Assembly: GCA_028289195.1 (NCBI GenBank)
Contig: JANQQR010000006.1
Span: 244,655 to 308,654, forward strand
Length of the DNA stretch: 64,000 nucleotides
Direction: 5' to 3'
Source of the DNA: Phycisphaerales bacterium
GTDB taxonomy: Bacteria; Planctomycetota; Phycisphaerae; Phycisphaerales; UBA1924
Part shown: positions 1 through 13,600 of the stretch, one piece after another
Numbering within the stretch: the first letter of the stretch is position 1
Layout: every line of letters starts with the position of its first letter
Made by a program: the position numbers and the translations under genes
The notes under the pieces: model-generated
The model's database searches: none
What the model saw: only the letters and a program-made list of their open reading frames with translations
What the model was told of the DNA's origin: nothing

Positions 1-327
1 GCCCTCGGCCATCAGCATGACCCGAAGCCAGTCTTCGTGCTGCATGAGATCGGGCAGGCGCGGGTCGACCTTCACCCCCTCGAGGCTCTGCGTCAGCACC
101 TCGCCACGCCAGCGGATCTCCAGACGCTCCGGATCCTCGAGCGTGGCGATCTCGACCGATTCGTCCAGGTACTCGAACTCCGGCGCCCTGAACTGCTCGT
201 AGAACCACACGACGGGGAACTCGCGATCGTCCAGGCGCATCGCCATCGTCGGGATGCTCACAGCCATACCGATCGTGCACAGCACGAGCAGCGCGATCCC
301 GATCGTTCTCATCCGAGAAGGCTTCAC
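1..327 (-). CDS. Membrane-anchored hypothetical protein, 3' end beyond the window
   Basis: This is the last gene visible in the respiratory operon and is cut by the left window edge, so only about 109 N-terminal residues are seen. The N-terminus has a hydrophobic stretch (about residues 9-28), a signal peptide or membrane anchor, followed by a charged extracytoplasmic region with no family motif I recognise. I chose the GTG at 327 because AAGGAG lies about 10 nt upstream; an in-frame ATG follows at 312. It lies 77 bp downstream of oxidase subunit IV on the same strand, so it may serve oxidase assembly, but that is context only. Confidence 0.6.
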   Translation of the reverse strand, partial: MKPSRMRTIGIALLVLCTIGMAVSIPTMAMRLDDREFPVVWFYEQFRAPEFEYLDESVEIATLEDPERLEIRWRGEVLTQSLEGVKVDPRLPDLMQHEDWLRVMLMAEG

Positions 328-403
328 GAGCGCAGGTCTCCTTCCGCCTCACCACCACCCCGAGAGGTGCGCCCGCCGGTCGCTCCTCGCGCCGGCGAGC
401 CCG

Positions 404-1015
404 TCAGTGATCGTCCGCGTGGTCGTCGGACGCGTGATCGTCTCCGGAGTGGTCGTCGCCGGAGTGATCATCGCCCGAGTGGTCGTCGCCGTGATCCTCG
501 CCGTGGTGGGCGTCAGGCGAGTTCTCGCGTGCCGCCTGGGTCACACCGGCGCCGTCGACGCGATTGCCGTCGGCGTCGAGGTGCTTGTTGCCCCCGACGA
601 CGATCGGCGCCAGCTCCTGGCGATCGATCGAGCCGCGGGCGGCGAGGTCGGCGAGCGTGAGGCCGATGAACAGCAGGACGCCGAACATCGTTGCGCCGAC
701 GACGACGGTGTTCATCGGCTTGTCGTACTTGAGGTGCATGAAGTAGGCCGCGACGAGCGTGGCCTTAATGACCGCGATCACCATGGCCATGATGATGTGA
801 GGCGTCGGGCCGATCTCGATGACGGAGTGGCCGATGACGATCTCGTGGATGTTGCTCGTCCAGACCGTCAGCGCGGTCAGGAAGAGCAGGATGACGAACA
901 CCCATGTCATGGTGCCCAGCGGCGTGTGGTGCTCGTGGCCGCCCTCGTGGGCCTCGTCGAGGCTGAGGGTCTCGTCCGGATCGATCGTCGTCGGATGGTG
1001 GATTTCGTGATTCAT
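404..1015 (-). CDS. ctaF: Cytochrome c oxidase subunit IV (caa3 type)
   Basis: Small membrane subunit of the haem-copper oxidase, last of the four cta genes. Three hydrophobic helices are visible (about residues 35-52, 74-96 and 105-126), and the segment around ATLVAAYFMHLKYDK is typical of prokaryotic subunit IV. At 203 residues it is about twice the usual length of near 100, because of a long hydrophilic tail. The last 25 residues or so are a tandem Asp-Asp-His-Ser-Gly array followed by DDHASDDHADDH, rich in potential metal ligands. It starts 34 bp after the subunit III gene. The subunit assignment rests on helix pattern and gene order; the tail has no assigned function. Confidence 0.85.
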   Translation of the reverse strand: MNHEIHHPTTIDPDETLSLDEAHEGGHEHHTPLGTMTWVFVILLFLTALTVWTSNIHEIVIGHSVIEIGPTPHIIMAMVIAVIKATLVAAYFMHLKYDKPMNTVVVGATMFGVLLFIGLTLADLAARGSIDRQELAPIVVGGNKHLDADGNRVDGAGVTQAARENSPDAHHGEDHGDDHSGDDHSGDDHSGDDHASDDHADDH

Positions 1016-1049
1016 GGCGCGTGGCTCGATCGGGCTTCCAGAGGACGGA

Positions 1050-1745
1050 TCAGACGAGGTAGAGCAGCGGGAACAGGAAGATCCAGATGATGTCGACGAT
1101 GTGCCAGTACAGCCCGACGTTCTCCAGGCTGGTGTAGTGCTTGGGCCCGTAGTGCCCCTTGGCCGCGAGCCACATCGCCCACGAGATCACGAAGATGCCC
1201 ACGAGCACGTGGAAGCCGTGCGTCGCGGTCGAGATCCAGTAGATGCTCAGGAAGATGTGGTCGAACTCGCCCTGGGGGTTGTAGTAGGTGAACAGGCCGC
1301 CGGGCAGCTCGCCCTTCTGGATCTTGGGGATGTACTCCCACCCGATCTTCACGACCAGGAAGAACAGCGCACACAGGTTCGTGATGAGCAGGTGGATCAG
1401 GATCCAGTTCTTCTTGTTCTGCTGCGCGGCGCGGATCGCCAGCACCACCGTGTAGCTCGACAGCAGCAGCACGCAGGTGTTCGCGAACCCGATCTTCCAG
1501 CTGAGGTAGTAGCGGCTGGCGTCGTGCCAGTTCTCGGGGTACCACATCCGGAACACGGCGTAGGCGCAGAAGAACCCGCTGAACAGCAGGATCTCCGTTC
1601 CCAGGAACAGCCACATGCCGAGCTTGGCGGCCTCGGCCTCGTCGTGGGCGTTCCGCCAGTGGGCGCCGGGCACGTAGGCCTCGTGGGGCTCGAGCTCACG
1701 CCCGTTCGCGCCCGCGTCGCCGTTGGTTGTCGTGACACTGGTCAT
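1050..1745 (-). CDS. ctaE: Cytochrome c oxidase subunit III
   Basis: Membrane subunit III of the caa3 oxidase, 231 residues, the short bacterial form with about five helices. Family hallmarks include GTEILLFSGFFCAYAVF in the first helix and THGFHVLVGIFVISW with its conserved histidine and glycine pattern. The protein ends in LFPLLYLV within the last helix. The N-terminal 35 residues are hydrophilic and contain the conserved AHWRNAHDEAEAAKLGMW approach to the first helix. It follows subunit I by 19 bp and precedes subunit IV, the standard II-I-III-IV order. Confidence 0.93.
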   Translation of the reverse strand: MTSVTTTNGDAGANGRELEPHEAYVPGAHWRNAHDEAEAAKLGMWLFLGTEILLFSGFFCAYAVFRMWYPENWHDASRYYLSWKIGFANTCVLLLSSYTVVLAIRAAQQNKKNWILIHLLITNLCALFFLVVKIGWEYIPKIQKGELPGGLFTYYNPQGEFDHIFLSIYWISTATHGFHVLVGIFVISWAMWLAAKGHYGPKHYTSLENVGLYWHIVDIIWIFLFPLLYLV

Positions 1746-1764
1746 CTCAGCAGAGCCTCAGCAG

Positions 1765-3552
<1,788 letters not shown>

Positions 3553-3598
3553 CGCTCGTGCCCCGCTTTCTCGGTGCGACTGTGTACAGACCGGTGAC

Positions 3599-4810
3599 TC
3601 ACTCGCCACCCCCCGCCGCGTCTCCGTCGGCACCACCCTCGGATTCTGCTGCTTCCTGCTTGGCGGCCATCTCAGCCTCGGACTCGGCTTCCGCCGCTGC
3701 CACATCCTCTGCGTTGTCGCTCAGGCTCTGGATGTACTTGACGATCGCGTAGAGCTCGCGATCCGTGAGTTGCCCCTGGTACGAGACCATCTGGTTCGGG
3801 TAGCCCTCGACGATGTTCGCCGCTGGCTCCAGGATCGACTCGCGGATGTAGTTCTCGTCGACGATGCCGGACCCGCCGCCAACATAGGTGTGGGTCTTGC
3901 CCCAGATGCCCTGCCACGTCGGGCCGGTGCCGCGCGAGCCGTCAACAGAGTGGCACGCGACGCATCCCTTGGCCTTGTGGAGATCCCCGCCGAGCTGAAC
4001 CAGCGGGATCCCGCTCGTGTCGGCCTGCTGCGTCTTCCACCGCTCGTAGTCGCCCTGGCTGAGGACCATGACGCGCCCCCACATCTGCGAGTGCTGGTCG
4101 CCGCAGTACTCGGTGCACGCCAGGTAGAACCCGTCAAAGTCGCCGCGCGCCATCTCCGGCACGACCTGCCACTCCTCGGTGTCCTCGTTCCAGCTGTGCG
4201 ACACCTGCGTCGGCTCGGCCCACAGCTGCGTGTACATGTTGGGCATCACGTCGCGCTTGATGCGGAAGCCCGGGATGTAGAACGAGTGGATCACGTCCAG
4301 GCTCGAGAGCACGAACTTCACCGGCTTGTTCACCGGCAGCGCGAAGATCGGCGACTCCATGTTCGCGATCACTTCGGTATTCAGCGGGCTGGCGCCGTTG
4401 TCGTAGACCCAGTCCCAGCGCCACTGGCTGGCCACCACCTGGATCTCCTCGGCGTCGCCCGGCGCGACACGCGTGGGCAGGTACTCGATCAGGCCCCAGA
4501 AGAACATCACCGCCAGCAGGATCGTGGGCACCACGCTCCAGAAAATCTCCAGCGGCGTGTTGTGCGAGGCGCTCACCGGCGCGCTCTTGCCCGGCACCCG
4601 GCGGTACTTGATGGCGAAGATCACCATCAGCACCATCAGCAGCACGAAGAAGAACGCCGACACCCAGAAGATGAAGAAGAACACCGCGTCCGAACCGGCG
4701 GCGAAGTTCGACGCATCGGTATTGCCGTAGAACCACAGGTGGTCCCACGCCCGCTTGATCGGGTTGCTCGTCGTCGCGAGCAGCGTGCTGATTGGCTCGA
4801 GAAGCATCAT
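3599..4810 (-). CDS. ctaC: Cytochrome c oxidase subunit II fused to cytochrome c
   Basis: This subunit takes electrons from the c-type donor and passes them through CuA to subunit I. Two transmembrane helices (about residues 44-68 and 88-108) are followed by the cupredoxin domain with [16 protein letters not shown] and the CuA loop [13 protein letters not shown] cytochrome c domain follows with the haem motif CVACHSVDG and a later conserved Met (NQMVSY), making this a caa3 subunit II. The C-terminus is a Glu/Ala/Gly-rich tail of about 40 residues. Two ATGs are adjacent at the start. It is 403 residues, normal for the fused form. The SCO gene lies 51 bp upstream. Confidence 0.94.
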   Translation of the reverse strand: MMLLEPISTLLATTSNPIKRAWDHLWFYGNTDASNFAAGSDAVFFFIFWVSAFFFVLLMVLMVIFAIKYRRVPGKSAPVSASHNTPLEIFWSVVPTILLAVMFFWGLIEYLPTRVAPGDAEEIQVVASQWRWDWVYDNGASPLNTEVIANMESPIFALPVNKPVKFVLSSLDVIHSFYIPGFRIKRDVMPNMYTQLWAEPTQVSHSWNEDTEEWQVVPEMARGDFDGFYLACTEYCGDQHSQMWGRVMVLSQGDYERWKTQQADTSGIPLVQLGGDLHKAKGCVACHSVDGSRGTGPTWQGIWGKTHTYVGGGSGIVDENYIRESILEPAANIVEGYPNQMVSYQGQLTDRELYAIVKYIQSLSDNAEDVAAAEAESEAEMAAKQEAAESEGGADGDAAGGGE

Positions 4811-4861
4811 TGGGCCTCAAACCTCCTGCCAGACAGGACAAATTCCTGCCTGGGGCGAATC

Positions 4862-5740
4862 CTATGCCACCGAAATCCCGTTGTCCGGCCCGAGCGAGCC
4901 GTTGCCCTCGCCGATCGCCCGGTCCTTGCGCCGTCGCAGGACGATCTGGACACCGATGAACGACAGGAGGAGCACCGCGCCCCCCATCGCGCCGATGCGC
5001 ATGATGTTGAACACCCGCATCGAGTACTGACCAGTCTTGGGGTCCCAGTAGAAGCAGAACTGCGCGACGCGATCGAAGATCGTCCCGATCTTCCCGTCGG
5101 CCGCCTCGGTCAGCGCGAGCTTCACCTCCCGGTGGGGGTACTCGAGCTTCTCCATGTAGTTGTTGATGACGCCCTCCGGCGTCACGAAGATCAGCGCCGC
5201 CGGGTGCGAGAACTCGCTCCGCTCGGGCAGGAACTTGTAGCGGTAGCCGATCGCCTCGCACAGCGCCCGGATGCTCTCGACCGGCCCGGTGTGGAACGTC
5301 CAGCCGTCCTCGCCCGCGTCGCGGTTGTAGCCCAGCAGGTAGAGCTCCTGCTTCTCGCGGGCCATCTCCGTCGTGTTGCGGAAATCGAAGCTGAACGTCA
5401 CGACGCGGAAGTCCTCGCCGGCCGTCCAGTCCATCCGGTTGAGGGCCTCCTGGACGCGGTTGAGCACGAGCGTGCACAGCAGCGGGCAGTCGAAGTAGGC
5501 CGGCACGAGCACCACCGGGCGCTCGCCGTCGAACCAGTCGCCGCTCTTCACCGTGCGCCCGAAGGCGTCGGTGAACTCGAGATCCATCGGGATCGGCTCG
5601 CCCCGGTGCTCGGTGATGCCCACGTCCTCGATCTCGTCGATGCTCTTGTGCAGCACCTGCGCCGCGGAGGGCGCAGAGAGCGACGCCCACGCGAGCGTGA
5701 CGCCTGCCAGGAGCCGGGATGGACGAGCGAGTGCGTGCAT
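4862..5740 (-). CDS. SCO1/SenC-type copper chaperone, C-terminally anchored
   Basis: Thioredoxin-fold protein that delivers copper to the CuA site of oxidase subunit II. The copper ligands are present: the CPLLC pair (CxxxC) and the downstream histidine in SEFSHPAAL. There is an N-terminal signal peptide ending near SAAQ (residue 28). Unlike most SCO proteins, which are held by an N-terminal helix, this one has its only later hydrophobic helix near the C-terminus (about residues 252-272), followed by RRRKD. At 292 residues it exceeds the family's usual 190-220. Its place just upstream of subunit II fits its role. Confidence 0.9.
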   Translation of the reverse strand: MHALARPSRLLAGVTLAWASLSAPSAAQVLHKSIDEIEDVGITEHRGEPIPMDLEFTDAFGRTVKSGDWFDGERPVVLVPAYFDCPLLCTLVLNRVQEALNRMDWTAGEDFRVVTFSFDFRNTTEMAREKQELYLLGYNRDAGEDGWTFHTGPVESIRALCEAIGYRYKFLPERSEFSHPAALIFVTPEGVINNYMEKLEYPHREVKLALTEAADGKIGTIFDRVAQFCFYWDPKTGQYSMRVFNIMRIGAMGGAVLLLSFIGVQIVLRRRKDRAIGEGNGSLGPDNGISVA

Positions 5741-5747
5741 GGATCGA

Positions 5748-6158
5748 TCAGTTGGCGGTCTCGCGGTAACGCTCGATCACGTTCTGCTTGGCCAGTTCGA
5801 GCGGGATGCGCACCGTGCCGGCCTCGGCGTCGGCCCAGCCGTAGCTGTCGAGCGCCTCTTCCCACGCGGCCCGCGCCGAGCGGATCTCCGCGGTGTTGGT
5901 GCGCCCCTCCTGGAGCTTGACCTGCTGTTCCCGCGCCAGCATGAGGTAGAACTGGTAGACGATCACCCCGACGATCGCGACGAACGCGACCGTGCCGAAC
6001 AGGAACCCCAGGATCACGCCGGACCGCGTCTCACCGTGGGCCTCTTGGTGCTTGGGCTCGGAGGCGTCGTGGCGGAACCACTCGTCGTGCGCGTGGAGCG
6101 ACTCCTCGAGCTCCTCGGTCGTGTGCGGCGTGTCATGGTGTTCGTGGTCGTGGCTCAT
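5748..6158 (-). CDS. Small single-span membrane protein of the act-cta operon
   Basis: A 136-residue protein with a His/Glu-rich N-terminus (HDHEHHDTPHTTEELEES), one transmembrane helix at about residues 48-70, and a charged C-terminal domain. I do not recognise a named family. It sits between actF and the SCO gene, 58 bp after the first and only 7 bp before the second, so it belongs to the operon. It may be an accessory or linker subunit of the complex III-oxidase assembly; this is inference from position. The histidine-rich start could bind metal. Confidence 0.7.
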   Translation of the reverse strand: MSHDHEHHDTPHTTEELEESLHAHDEWFRHDASEPKHQEAHGETRSGVILGFLFGTVAFVAIVGVIVYQFYLMLAREQQVKLQEGRTNTAEIRSARAAWEEALDSYGWADAEAGTVRIPLELAKQNVIERYRETAN

Positions 6159-6216
6159 GTGGATTCTGCCATCGTGGACGTCCGGGGCCGCGATCGGGCC
6201 CGGCGCGGTTCTCGGA

Positions 6217-7475
<1,259 letters not shown>

Positions 7476-7479
<4 letters not shown>

Positions 7480-8453
7480 GACTGGTTCTCCTCAGCGCCA
7501 CCCGGCGCCGCGCTTGCCTGCGGCTCGCTCGCGCCGCGGCGCTGCATCAGCTCCTGACGCTGCGTGGAGGGCACCTGGTCGATTGTGCCCCTGCGCGTCT
7601 CCTGCAGCGCCCGGATGTACGACACGATGGCCCACGCCTCGCGCCGGGTCACCTTGCCCTTGTAGCCACGCATCATGTACGGGTAGGCCGCGTTCTCGGC
7701 GACGTTGGGAACGCCGTACAGGATGGTGTGGAACAGGTAGCCGTCGGCGCCCTTTTCGCCGCCCGGCAGGTACTGCTCGGTGTGCCAGCTGGGCAGCGGG
7801 TAGGACCAGCGCGAGCCCACCGGGCCCGAACCGTCGCCCGTGCCGCCGTGGCACACGATGCAGTAGATGTTGAAGTTCTCGCGCCCGAGCTCGATGAATT
7901 CGTTCATCTCCGAGCCGAACGTCGGATCGTCCGGGCCGACGCCGAGCAGCTCGCGCACCGGGATGGTGGCCAGGTACTCGGTGCGGGGCAGGCCCGCCTC
8001 GTCGAGCTGCACGCGCCCGCTGGCGTCGCGCACGTATTCGATGCCCTCGTACACCCGGTGGTCGTCCTGCAGGAGCTCGCCCCGCTTGGAGAAATCGACG
8101 CCCTCGAACGACCCCTCGAACGACTTGCGCCCGAAGGGAACCGTTCCGGCGACCGGCAGGCGCTGCGTGCGCCCGTACATCTCGGCCGCGTGCCCGTCGT
8201 CGCCGTGGTCGTCCCCGTGCCCGCCACCGTGGGCGCCGCCGAGCTCGTACTCCTTGAAGAAGTGCGACTCCTGCTGGGCCTGGTACTTGCGCTGGTTGTC
8301 CAGATCGGGGAAGAACTGGCGCGGGCGCTTGCCCGTCCGCTCCTCGCGGCAGCCGGACAGGCCGGCGCCGATGACGCCGATCGCCAGCGTGGCCACGCCG
8401 AGGGCGAGGGCCCTGGCCGCGGGTGCTCTGTGTGTCGTGCTGATGCGCATCAC
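7476..8453 (-). CDS. actE: Alternative complex III mono-haem cytochrome c lipoprotein ActE
   Basis: Periplasmic c-type cytochrome subunit, 325 residues. The N-terminus is a lipoprotein signal with lipobox GAGLSGC. A single CxxCH haem site occurs as CIVCHGGTGDGSG in the second half, followed by the typical cytochrome c end including RGYKGKVTRREAWAIVSYI. A His/Gly/Asp-rich stretch ([20 protein letters not shown]) lies between the anchor and the haem domain. The start is a GTG at 8453 directly followed by ATG at 8450; either would serve. It follows actD by 4 bp and overlaps actF by 4 nt. Confidence 0.9.
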
Positions 8454-8457
8454 GGGG

Positions 8458-9021
8458 TCAGTCCTCCACCAGCTCGATGTTGGTCCCGCCGATGGACGCG
8501 AGCAATTCGCGGGTCTCGGCCTCGTCGAACAGCGGGTCGATCGCCTCGACGGCGATCACGAACCGGTCGTCGCTCACGCGGAGGAACCGCTCTTTCGTGA
8601 ACAGCGGGTGGTGCCAGCGGGGCAGGAGGTTCAGGATGAGCATCCCGAACACCGCGCCGAACGCGCTGAACAGCACGCTGAGCTCGAACATAATCGGCAG
8701 GAACTGCTCCCAGGCCGCCAGGGGCTTGCCGCCCGCGACGATCTGGTAGTCCACCGCGCTCATCCACCACTGCATGAGCACGGCGGTGGAGAACCCGGCC
8801 AGGCACATGCCGCCCATGACCCAGGTGATCTTGCTCTGCTTGAGGCCCATCGCCTCGTCCAGGCCGTGGACGGGGATCGGGGCGTAGCAGTCCCACTTGG
8901 TGAAGCCCTTGTCGCGCATGACCTCGGCGGCCTTGGAGATCGCCCCGGGATGGGCGAACTCGGCCATGATGCCCCACGTCTCGGGCTCGCGCGGCGCCTT
9001 GGGCGTCGAATGATCGCTCAT
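8458..9021 (-). CDS. actD: Alternative complex III subunit ActD (DUF3341)
   Basis: Membrane subunit of 187 residues in the DUF3341 family. The conserved N-terminal soluble part contains FTKWDCYAPIPVHGLDEAMG, and two transmembrane helices follow (about residues 65-85 and 108-130). In the known complex, ActD packs against the membrane core and has no cofactor. The start ATG lies one nucleotide after the actC stop (TGATATG), so it is probably read by reinitiating ribosomes. Confidence 0.92.
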   Translation of the reverse strand: MSDHSTPKAPREPETWGIMAEFAHPGAISKAAEVMRDKGFTKWDCYAPIPVHGLDEAMGLKQSKITWVMGGMCLAGFSTAVLMQWWMSAVDYQIVAGGKPLAAWEQFLPIMFELSVLFSAFGAVFGMLILNLLPRWHHPLFTKERFLRVSDDRFVIAVEAIDPLFDEAETRELLASIGGTNIELVED

Positions 9022-9022
9022 A

Positions 9023-10654
9023 TCAGTGCCCTCCCCCGCTGGTGCCGTTGGTTCCGTTTGTCCCGTTGACGCCGTTGCTGCCGTGCCCGTTCAGACCCGG
9101 CTCGTGGCCGTGGTCGTCGTAGGCGTGCGGGTCGGCGATCGGCATCACGTTCTTCACCTCGCTGATCGCCAGCATCGGCAGGAAGCGGCAGAACAGGAGG
9201 AACAGCGTCATGAAGATGCCCAAGCTGCCGACGAAGGTCAGGATGTCGACGGCCGTCGGGCTGTAGTAGCCCCAGCTGCCCGGCAGGAAGTCGCTGCTGA
9301 GCGTCGAGACGATCACGAAGCGCTCGAACCACATCCCGATGTTCACGACGATCGAAATGAAGAAGATGAACGCGATGTTCGTGCGGCACCACTTGAACCA
9401 GAAGACCTGGGGCGAGATCACGTTGCAGAAGAACATCGCGAAGTAGGCCCACCAGTACGGCCCGAAGGCACGCCGGATGAAAGTCTGGCTCTCGAAATCG
9501 TTGGCGCCGTACCAGGCGATGAAGAACTCCATGATGTAGGCGAAGCCCACCATCGAACCCGTGAGGGTGATGATCTTGCACATGTTCTCGATGGTGCGGG
9601 CCGTGACGAAGTCCTTCATGCCCGGATAGAGGGCACGCGCGGGTATCAAGAGCGTCAGCACCATCGCGAACCCGGAGAAGATCGCACCGGCGACGAAGTA
9701 CGGCGGGAAGATCGTCGTGTGCCAGCCGGGCAGGATCGAGACCGCGAAGTCGAACGACACCACCGAGTGCACACTGAGCACCAGCGGCGTCGAGATGCCC
9801 GCGAGCAGCAGGTACGCCTTCTCGTAGTTCACCCAGTGGCGATGGCTGAAGCGCCAGCCCATGCTGAGGAACCCGTAGAAGTAGGCGCCCATCGTCGCGA
9901 TCGGCAGCTTGATCGTCGCGAAGTCCAGGAACGGCATGCCCGGCAGGCGGGGCGGGCCGACCGTGGTCATCTTGCCCATCCGGGCGACGGCGCGGTCGCG
10001 CAGCGTCGCGAGGTCCGGGATCATGCCCATGTACCAGAACAGCAGCGACACGGTGAAGTAGGTGCCGACCGCGAACACGTCCCACAGCAGCGGGCTCTTG
10101 AAGTTCGGCCAGATCGCGTTGCTGTTGGGGATCGGGAACAGCATCCACGCCATCCACACACGCCCGACGTGGATGCCGGGGAACGTGCCGGCGCAGATGA
10201 CCGCGAAGATCGTCATCGCCTCGGCGAAGCGGTTGATGCTCGTGCGCCACCTCTGCTTGAGCAGGCAGAGGATCGCCGAGATCAGCGTTCCGGCGTGGCC
10301 GATGCCGACCCACCACACGAAGTTGACGATGGCCCAGCCCCACGCGACCGGGTTCATCAGGCCCCAGACGCCCACGCCGGTGATGATCAGGTAGAGGATC
10401 ATCACGGTGCCGAGGCCGGCGATGTTCGCCGAGAGCAGGAACGCGGGCGTCCACCACACCGGCGTCTTGTTCTCGATCCAGCCGCAGATCGTGTTCGTGA
10501 CGTCGTGGAAGCTGTCGTGATTCAGGACCAGCGGCGCGCGCTGCGACGGGTCGTCGATGAGCGTCCCGTCGATGGTTTCCGAGTCCTCGCCGTAGCGGGA
10601 CGTCGGGCGGGTGAGCCCCAGCGCGCTGGCCTGGTCCGGCTGAAGGGTCGTCAT
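9023..10654 (-). CDS. actC: Alternative complex III quinol-binding subunit ActC (NrfD family)
   Basis: Polytopic NrfD/PsrC-like subunit with about ten helices that carries the quinol site and a proposed proton path. It is 543 residues, longer than simple NrfD proteins but usual for ActC. Typical segments are [16 protein letters not shown] and [15 protein letters not shown] helix 3-4 sequence (read here as [19 protein letters not shown] in the first third). The start overlaps the actB stop by 4 nt (ATGA). The C-terminus ends in a low-complexity Gly/Asn/Thr tail with three tandem Asn-Gly-Thr units, close to the tail of oxidase subunit I in this operon. Confidence 0.93.
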   Translation of the reverse strand: MTTLQPDQASALGLTRPTSRYGEDSETIDGTLIDDPSQRAPLVLNHDSFHDVTNTICGWIENKTPVWWTPAFLLSANIAGLGTVMILYLIITGVGVWGLMNPVAWGWAIVNFVWWVGIGHAGTLISAILCLLKQRWRTSINRFAEAMTIFAVICAGTFPGIHVGRVWMAWMLFPIPNSNAIWPNFKSPLLWDVFAVGTYFTVSLLFWYMGMIPDLATLRDRAVARMGKMTTVGPPRLPGMPFLDFATIKLPIATMGAYFYGFLSMGWRFSHRHWVNYEKAYLLLAGISTPLVLSVHSVVSFDFAVSILPGWHTTIFPPYFVAGAIFSGFAMVLTLLIPARALYPGMKDFVTARTIENMCKIITLTGSMVGFAYIMEFFIAWYGANDFESQTFIRRAFGPYWWAYFAMFFCNVISPQVFWFKWCRTNIAFIFFISIVVNIGMWFERFVIVSTLSSDFLPGSWGYYSPTAVDILTFVGSLGIFMTLFLLFCRFLPMLAISEVKNVMPIADPHAYDDHGHEPGLNGHGSNGVNGTNGTNGTSGGGH

Positions 10655-13600
10655 GCCAACTCACCTCCGCCGGCGAGCACCGGCAGGCTCATGATGCGAT
10701 CGGGATCAGCCGGGGCCATCGAGTGGGCCTCCTCGCCGTGGCTTTCGCCGTCGTGGTGGTCCCCGCCGTGGTCGTCGCCGTGGCCGCCGTGGTGGAACGG
10801 CTCGTCGTTCGGCGTGCGGATCGCGGGGTTCGGGTTCCGCAGACGCAGCATGAACGTCGTCCGTGGACGCGTGTTCAGGTAGCCCAGCAGGCTGAACGAC
10901 CGAGGATCGTTCCGCTTCTGCTGCACCAGGCTGCCGGCGCCGTCGTTGGCCCCGTTGTCGTAGATGTCGCCGAAGACGATCGAGTCCGTCGGGCACGCCT
11001 GCTGGCAGGCGGTCTGCACGAACCCGTCGGGGATGACGTCGAGGTCCTCGAGCTTGGTCTCAACCCTCGCGGCGTTGATCCGCTGCACGCAGTACGTGCA
11101 CTTCTCCATCACGCCGCGGCTGCGGACCGTGACGTGCGGGTTGTTCTGCATCGTCGCCACCTCCAGCGTCTTCTGGCGGAGGCGCGGCGGGACCCAGTTC
11201 TCGTTGCTCGGCTCGAGGATCGTGTCGCTCAGGGCGTTCTGGCCCTGGAACTGCTTGGTCGCGTAGTCGAAGTAGTTGAACCGGCGGACCTTGTACGGGC
11301 AGTTGTTCGAGCAGTACCGCGTGCCGATGCAGCGGTTGTAGGCCATGTCGTTCATGCCCTCGGGGCTGTGCACCGTCGCGTTGACGGGGCACACCACCTC
11401 GCACGGGGCGTTCTCGCACTGCACGCAGGTGATCGGCTGCACGAGCATGTCGATGTCGCCCGCCGTCGGCCCGGTCGCTCCCTTGTCCTTGGGACGCTCG
11501 CCGTCGGCGTCGACCGGAGACGCGTAGTAGCGGTCGACGCGGATCCAGTGCATCTCGCGGCCCTTGGCCACTTCCTTCTTGCCGACGATCGGGATGTTGT
11601 TCTCGGCCTGGCACGCGATCGTGCACGCGCCGCACCCCGAGCACGTGGTCAGGTCGATCGACATGCCCCACTGCTGGATGCGCCGGCCGTACTCGTTCTC
11701 GATGCCGACCAGGCGACCCCGGCCGTCCAGTTCCGGATCGCCGTTCTCGTCCAGCTTCACGAACAGCAGCGACTGCTCGCGCTTCTGCTCGGGAAGGTAG
11801 ATGTCCTTGTTGGCGGGCGTGTGGCCCAGCGTGCCGAGGCGCTCGGCGAAGTTGATGCCCCGCTTGTTGTAGTACGGGTCCTTCTGGATCGACGTGTCTT
11901 CGGAGATGTCCTCGTCGCCGTGCTTCTGCCAGGCGACAAGGTCGACCTCGCGGAAGATGTCGCGGCCCTCCATCGTCCAGTGGTCCTGGGTGCAGGCCAT
12001 CAGCTCGGGGCGCTCGCCCCGCGCCCGCTCCAGCGTCACGCCCGAAGCGATCCGCATCGCGCCGGACGTCCGTCCCGCGTACGCGTTGAAGCCGACACCC
12101 TCGCCGACCCGGCCGCACGTCGTCCGCCCGTAGCCGAGCGTCACGACCGCCGTGTCGTCGGCGAGACCGGGCTGAATCCACACCGGCACGTTCATCGCGC
12201 GTCCGTCGATCGTGAGCACGGCGATGTGCGCGTGGTTGTACTGGGACGACACACTGTGGCGACCGGACTTGAGACCAAGCCGCTCGGCGGTGTCCATCGA
12301 CACCAGCACCGGGTTGCCCCACGCGACCTTCGTCACCGCGTGCGGCAGTTCCTGCAGCCAGCCGTTGTTGGCAAAGCGACCGTCGAACACCTTCGGGCAC
12401 GCCTGGAACACCGCCTCGACACCGTCGCTCGGCGCCATCGACGAAGCGTTCGAAGACAGAGCGCTCGCCACGGCCGTCGCATCGACACGCGGCGCAGACG
12501 CGCGGGCCTGCGAGCCCTGCTGCACACCGTCGTGCAGCGTTCGGCGCCACACCTTCTCGAACGCGATCTCGTCGAGCCGGGTGCTCCGCTGCAGCGTGGC
12601 CCTGATGATGTCGTAGGGGTCGGTCTCCTGCTCGCCGAGCAGCGTGGCGAGCATCGTCAACTCGTCCATCGAGCCCTTCGAGTCGACCGGGCCGTTGTAG
12701 AGCGCCTCGATCTGGGGCTGCACGACGCTGTAAGCGCCGTCCCAATCCACGACATCGCCCCAGCGCTCGAGGTAGTGCGAACGCAGCACGTACATCGTGG
12801 CCGCCGCCGCCGTCTCGTTCGGATCGCCCAGGTGGATCCGGTTGGTCGCCTTGGCGTACGCCGCGGCGAACTCGAGATCCGCCGGGGCGTCGTAGACCGG
12901 GTTCACGCCGATCGTGACGACCGTGTCGATCGCTCCCGAGTCGAGCCCGGCGATCAGCGTGCGCAGCGAGGCGAGGCTGTTGGCGCCCGTATCACCCTGC
13001 ATCGGGTCGTAGATCACCGTGCGTCCGACGTTGTTCAGCGCGCTGTTCAGCGAGTGCGCCAGGGCATGCACCGCGGCGGGCTGGCTGGGCCCGACCATCA
13101 CGACGCCGGTCCCACGATTGGCCACGAGGTCCGACGCCAGGGCATCGATCCAGGCCTGATCCGGCATGTCGTCGCCGGAGAGCGAGGCGTAGACCGAGTC
13201 GATCGCCGAAGCGACCCCGCTCATCGTCGAGTTGTCCAGCTGACGCATCACCGAGCGGGCAACCATCACCAGCACCGCGCCGATGCGCGAGGGCTTGGCA
13301 GCGAACCGGTGATCGGCCTGCCCGCCGCTCGGAGTCATCATCGACTCGACGGCGTACAGACGGCTCATGCGCGAATCCGACGCGCGGTGCCCGGGCCGTG
13401 TCCCCTCAACGTACCGGCCGGCGGCGTACCCGCGGTTGTTCGACAGCGACGAGCCCTCGCCGCTGAGGAAGTCGTGGTCGAACGTGGCGATCACTCTCGC
13501 CTCGGCCAGATCGAATCGCGTGCGATACGCCGAACCGAAGGCGACCCGCGATCCCTCGATCGCGTTCGCGTCCTCGACCGCCTCGTACGGCAGCCAGGAC

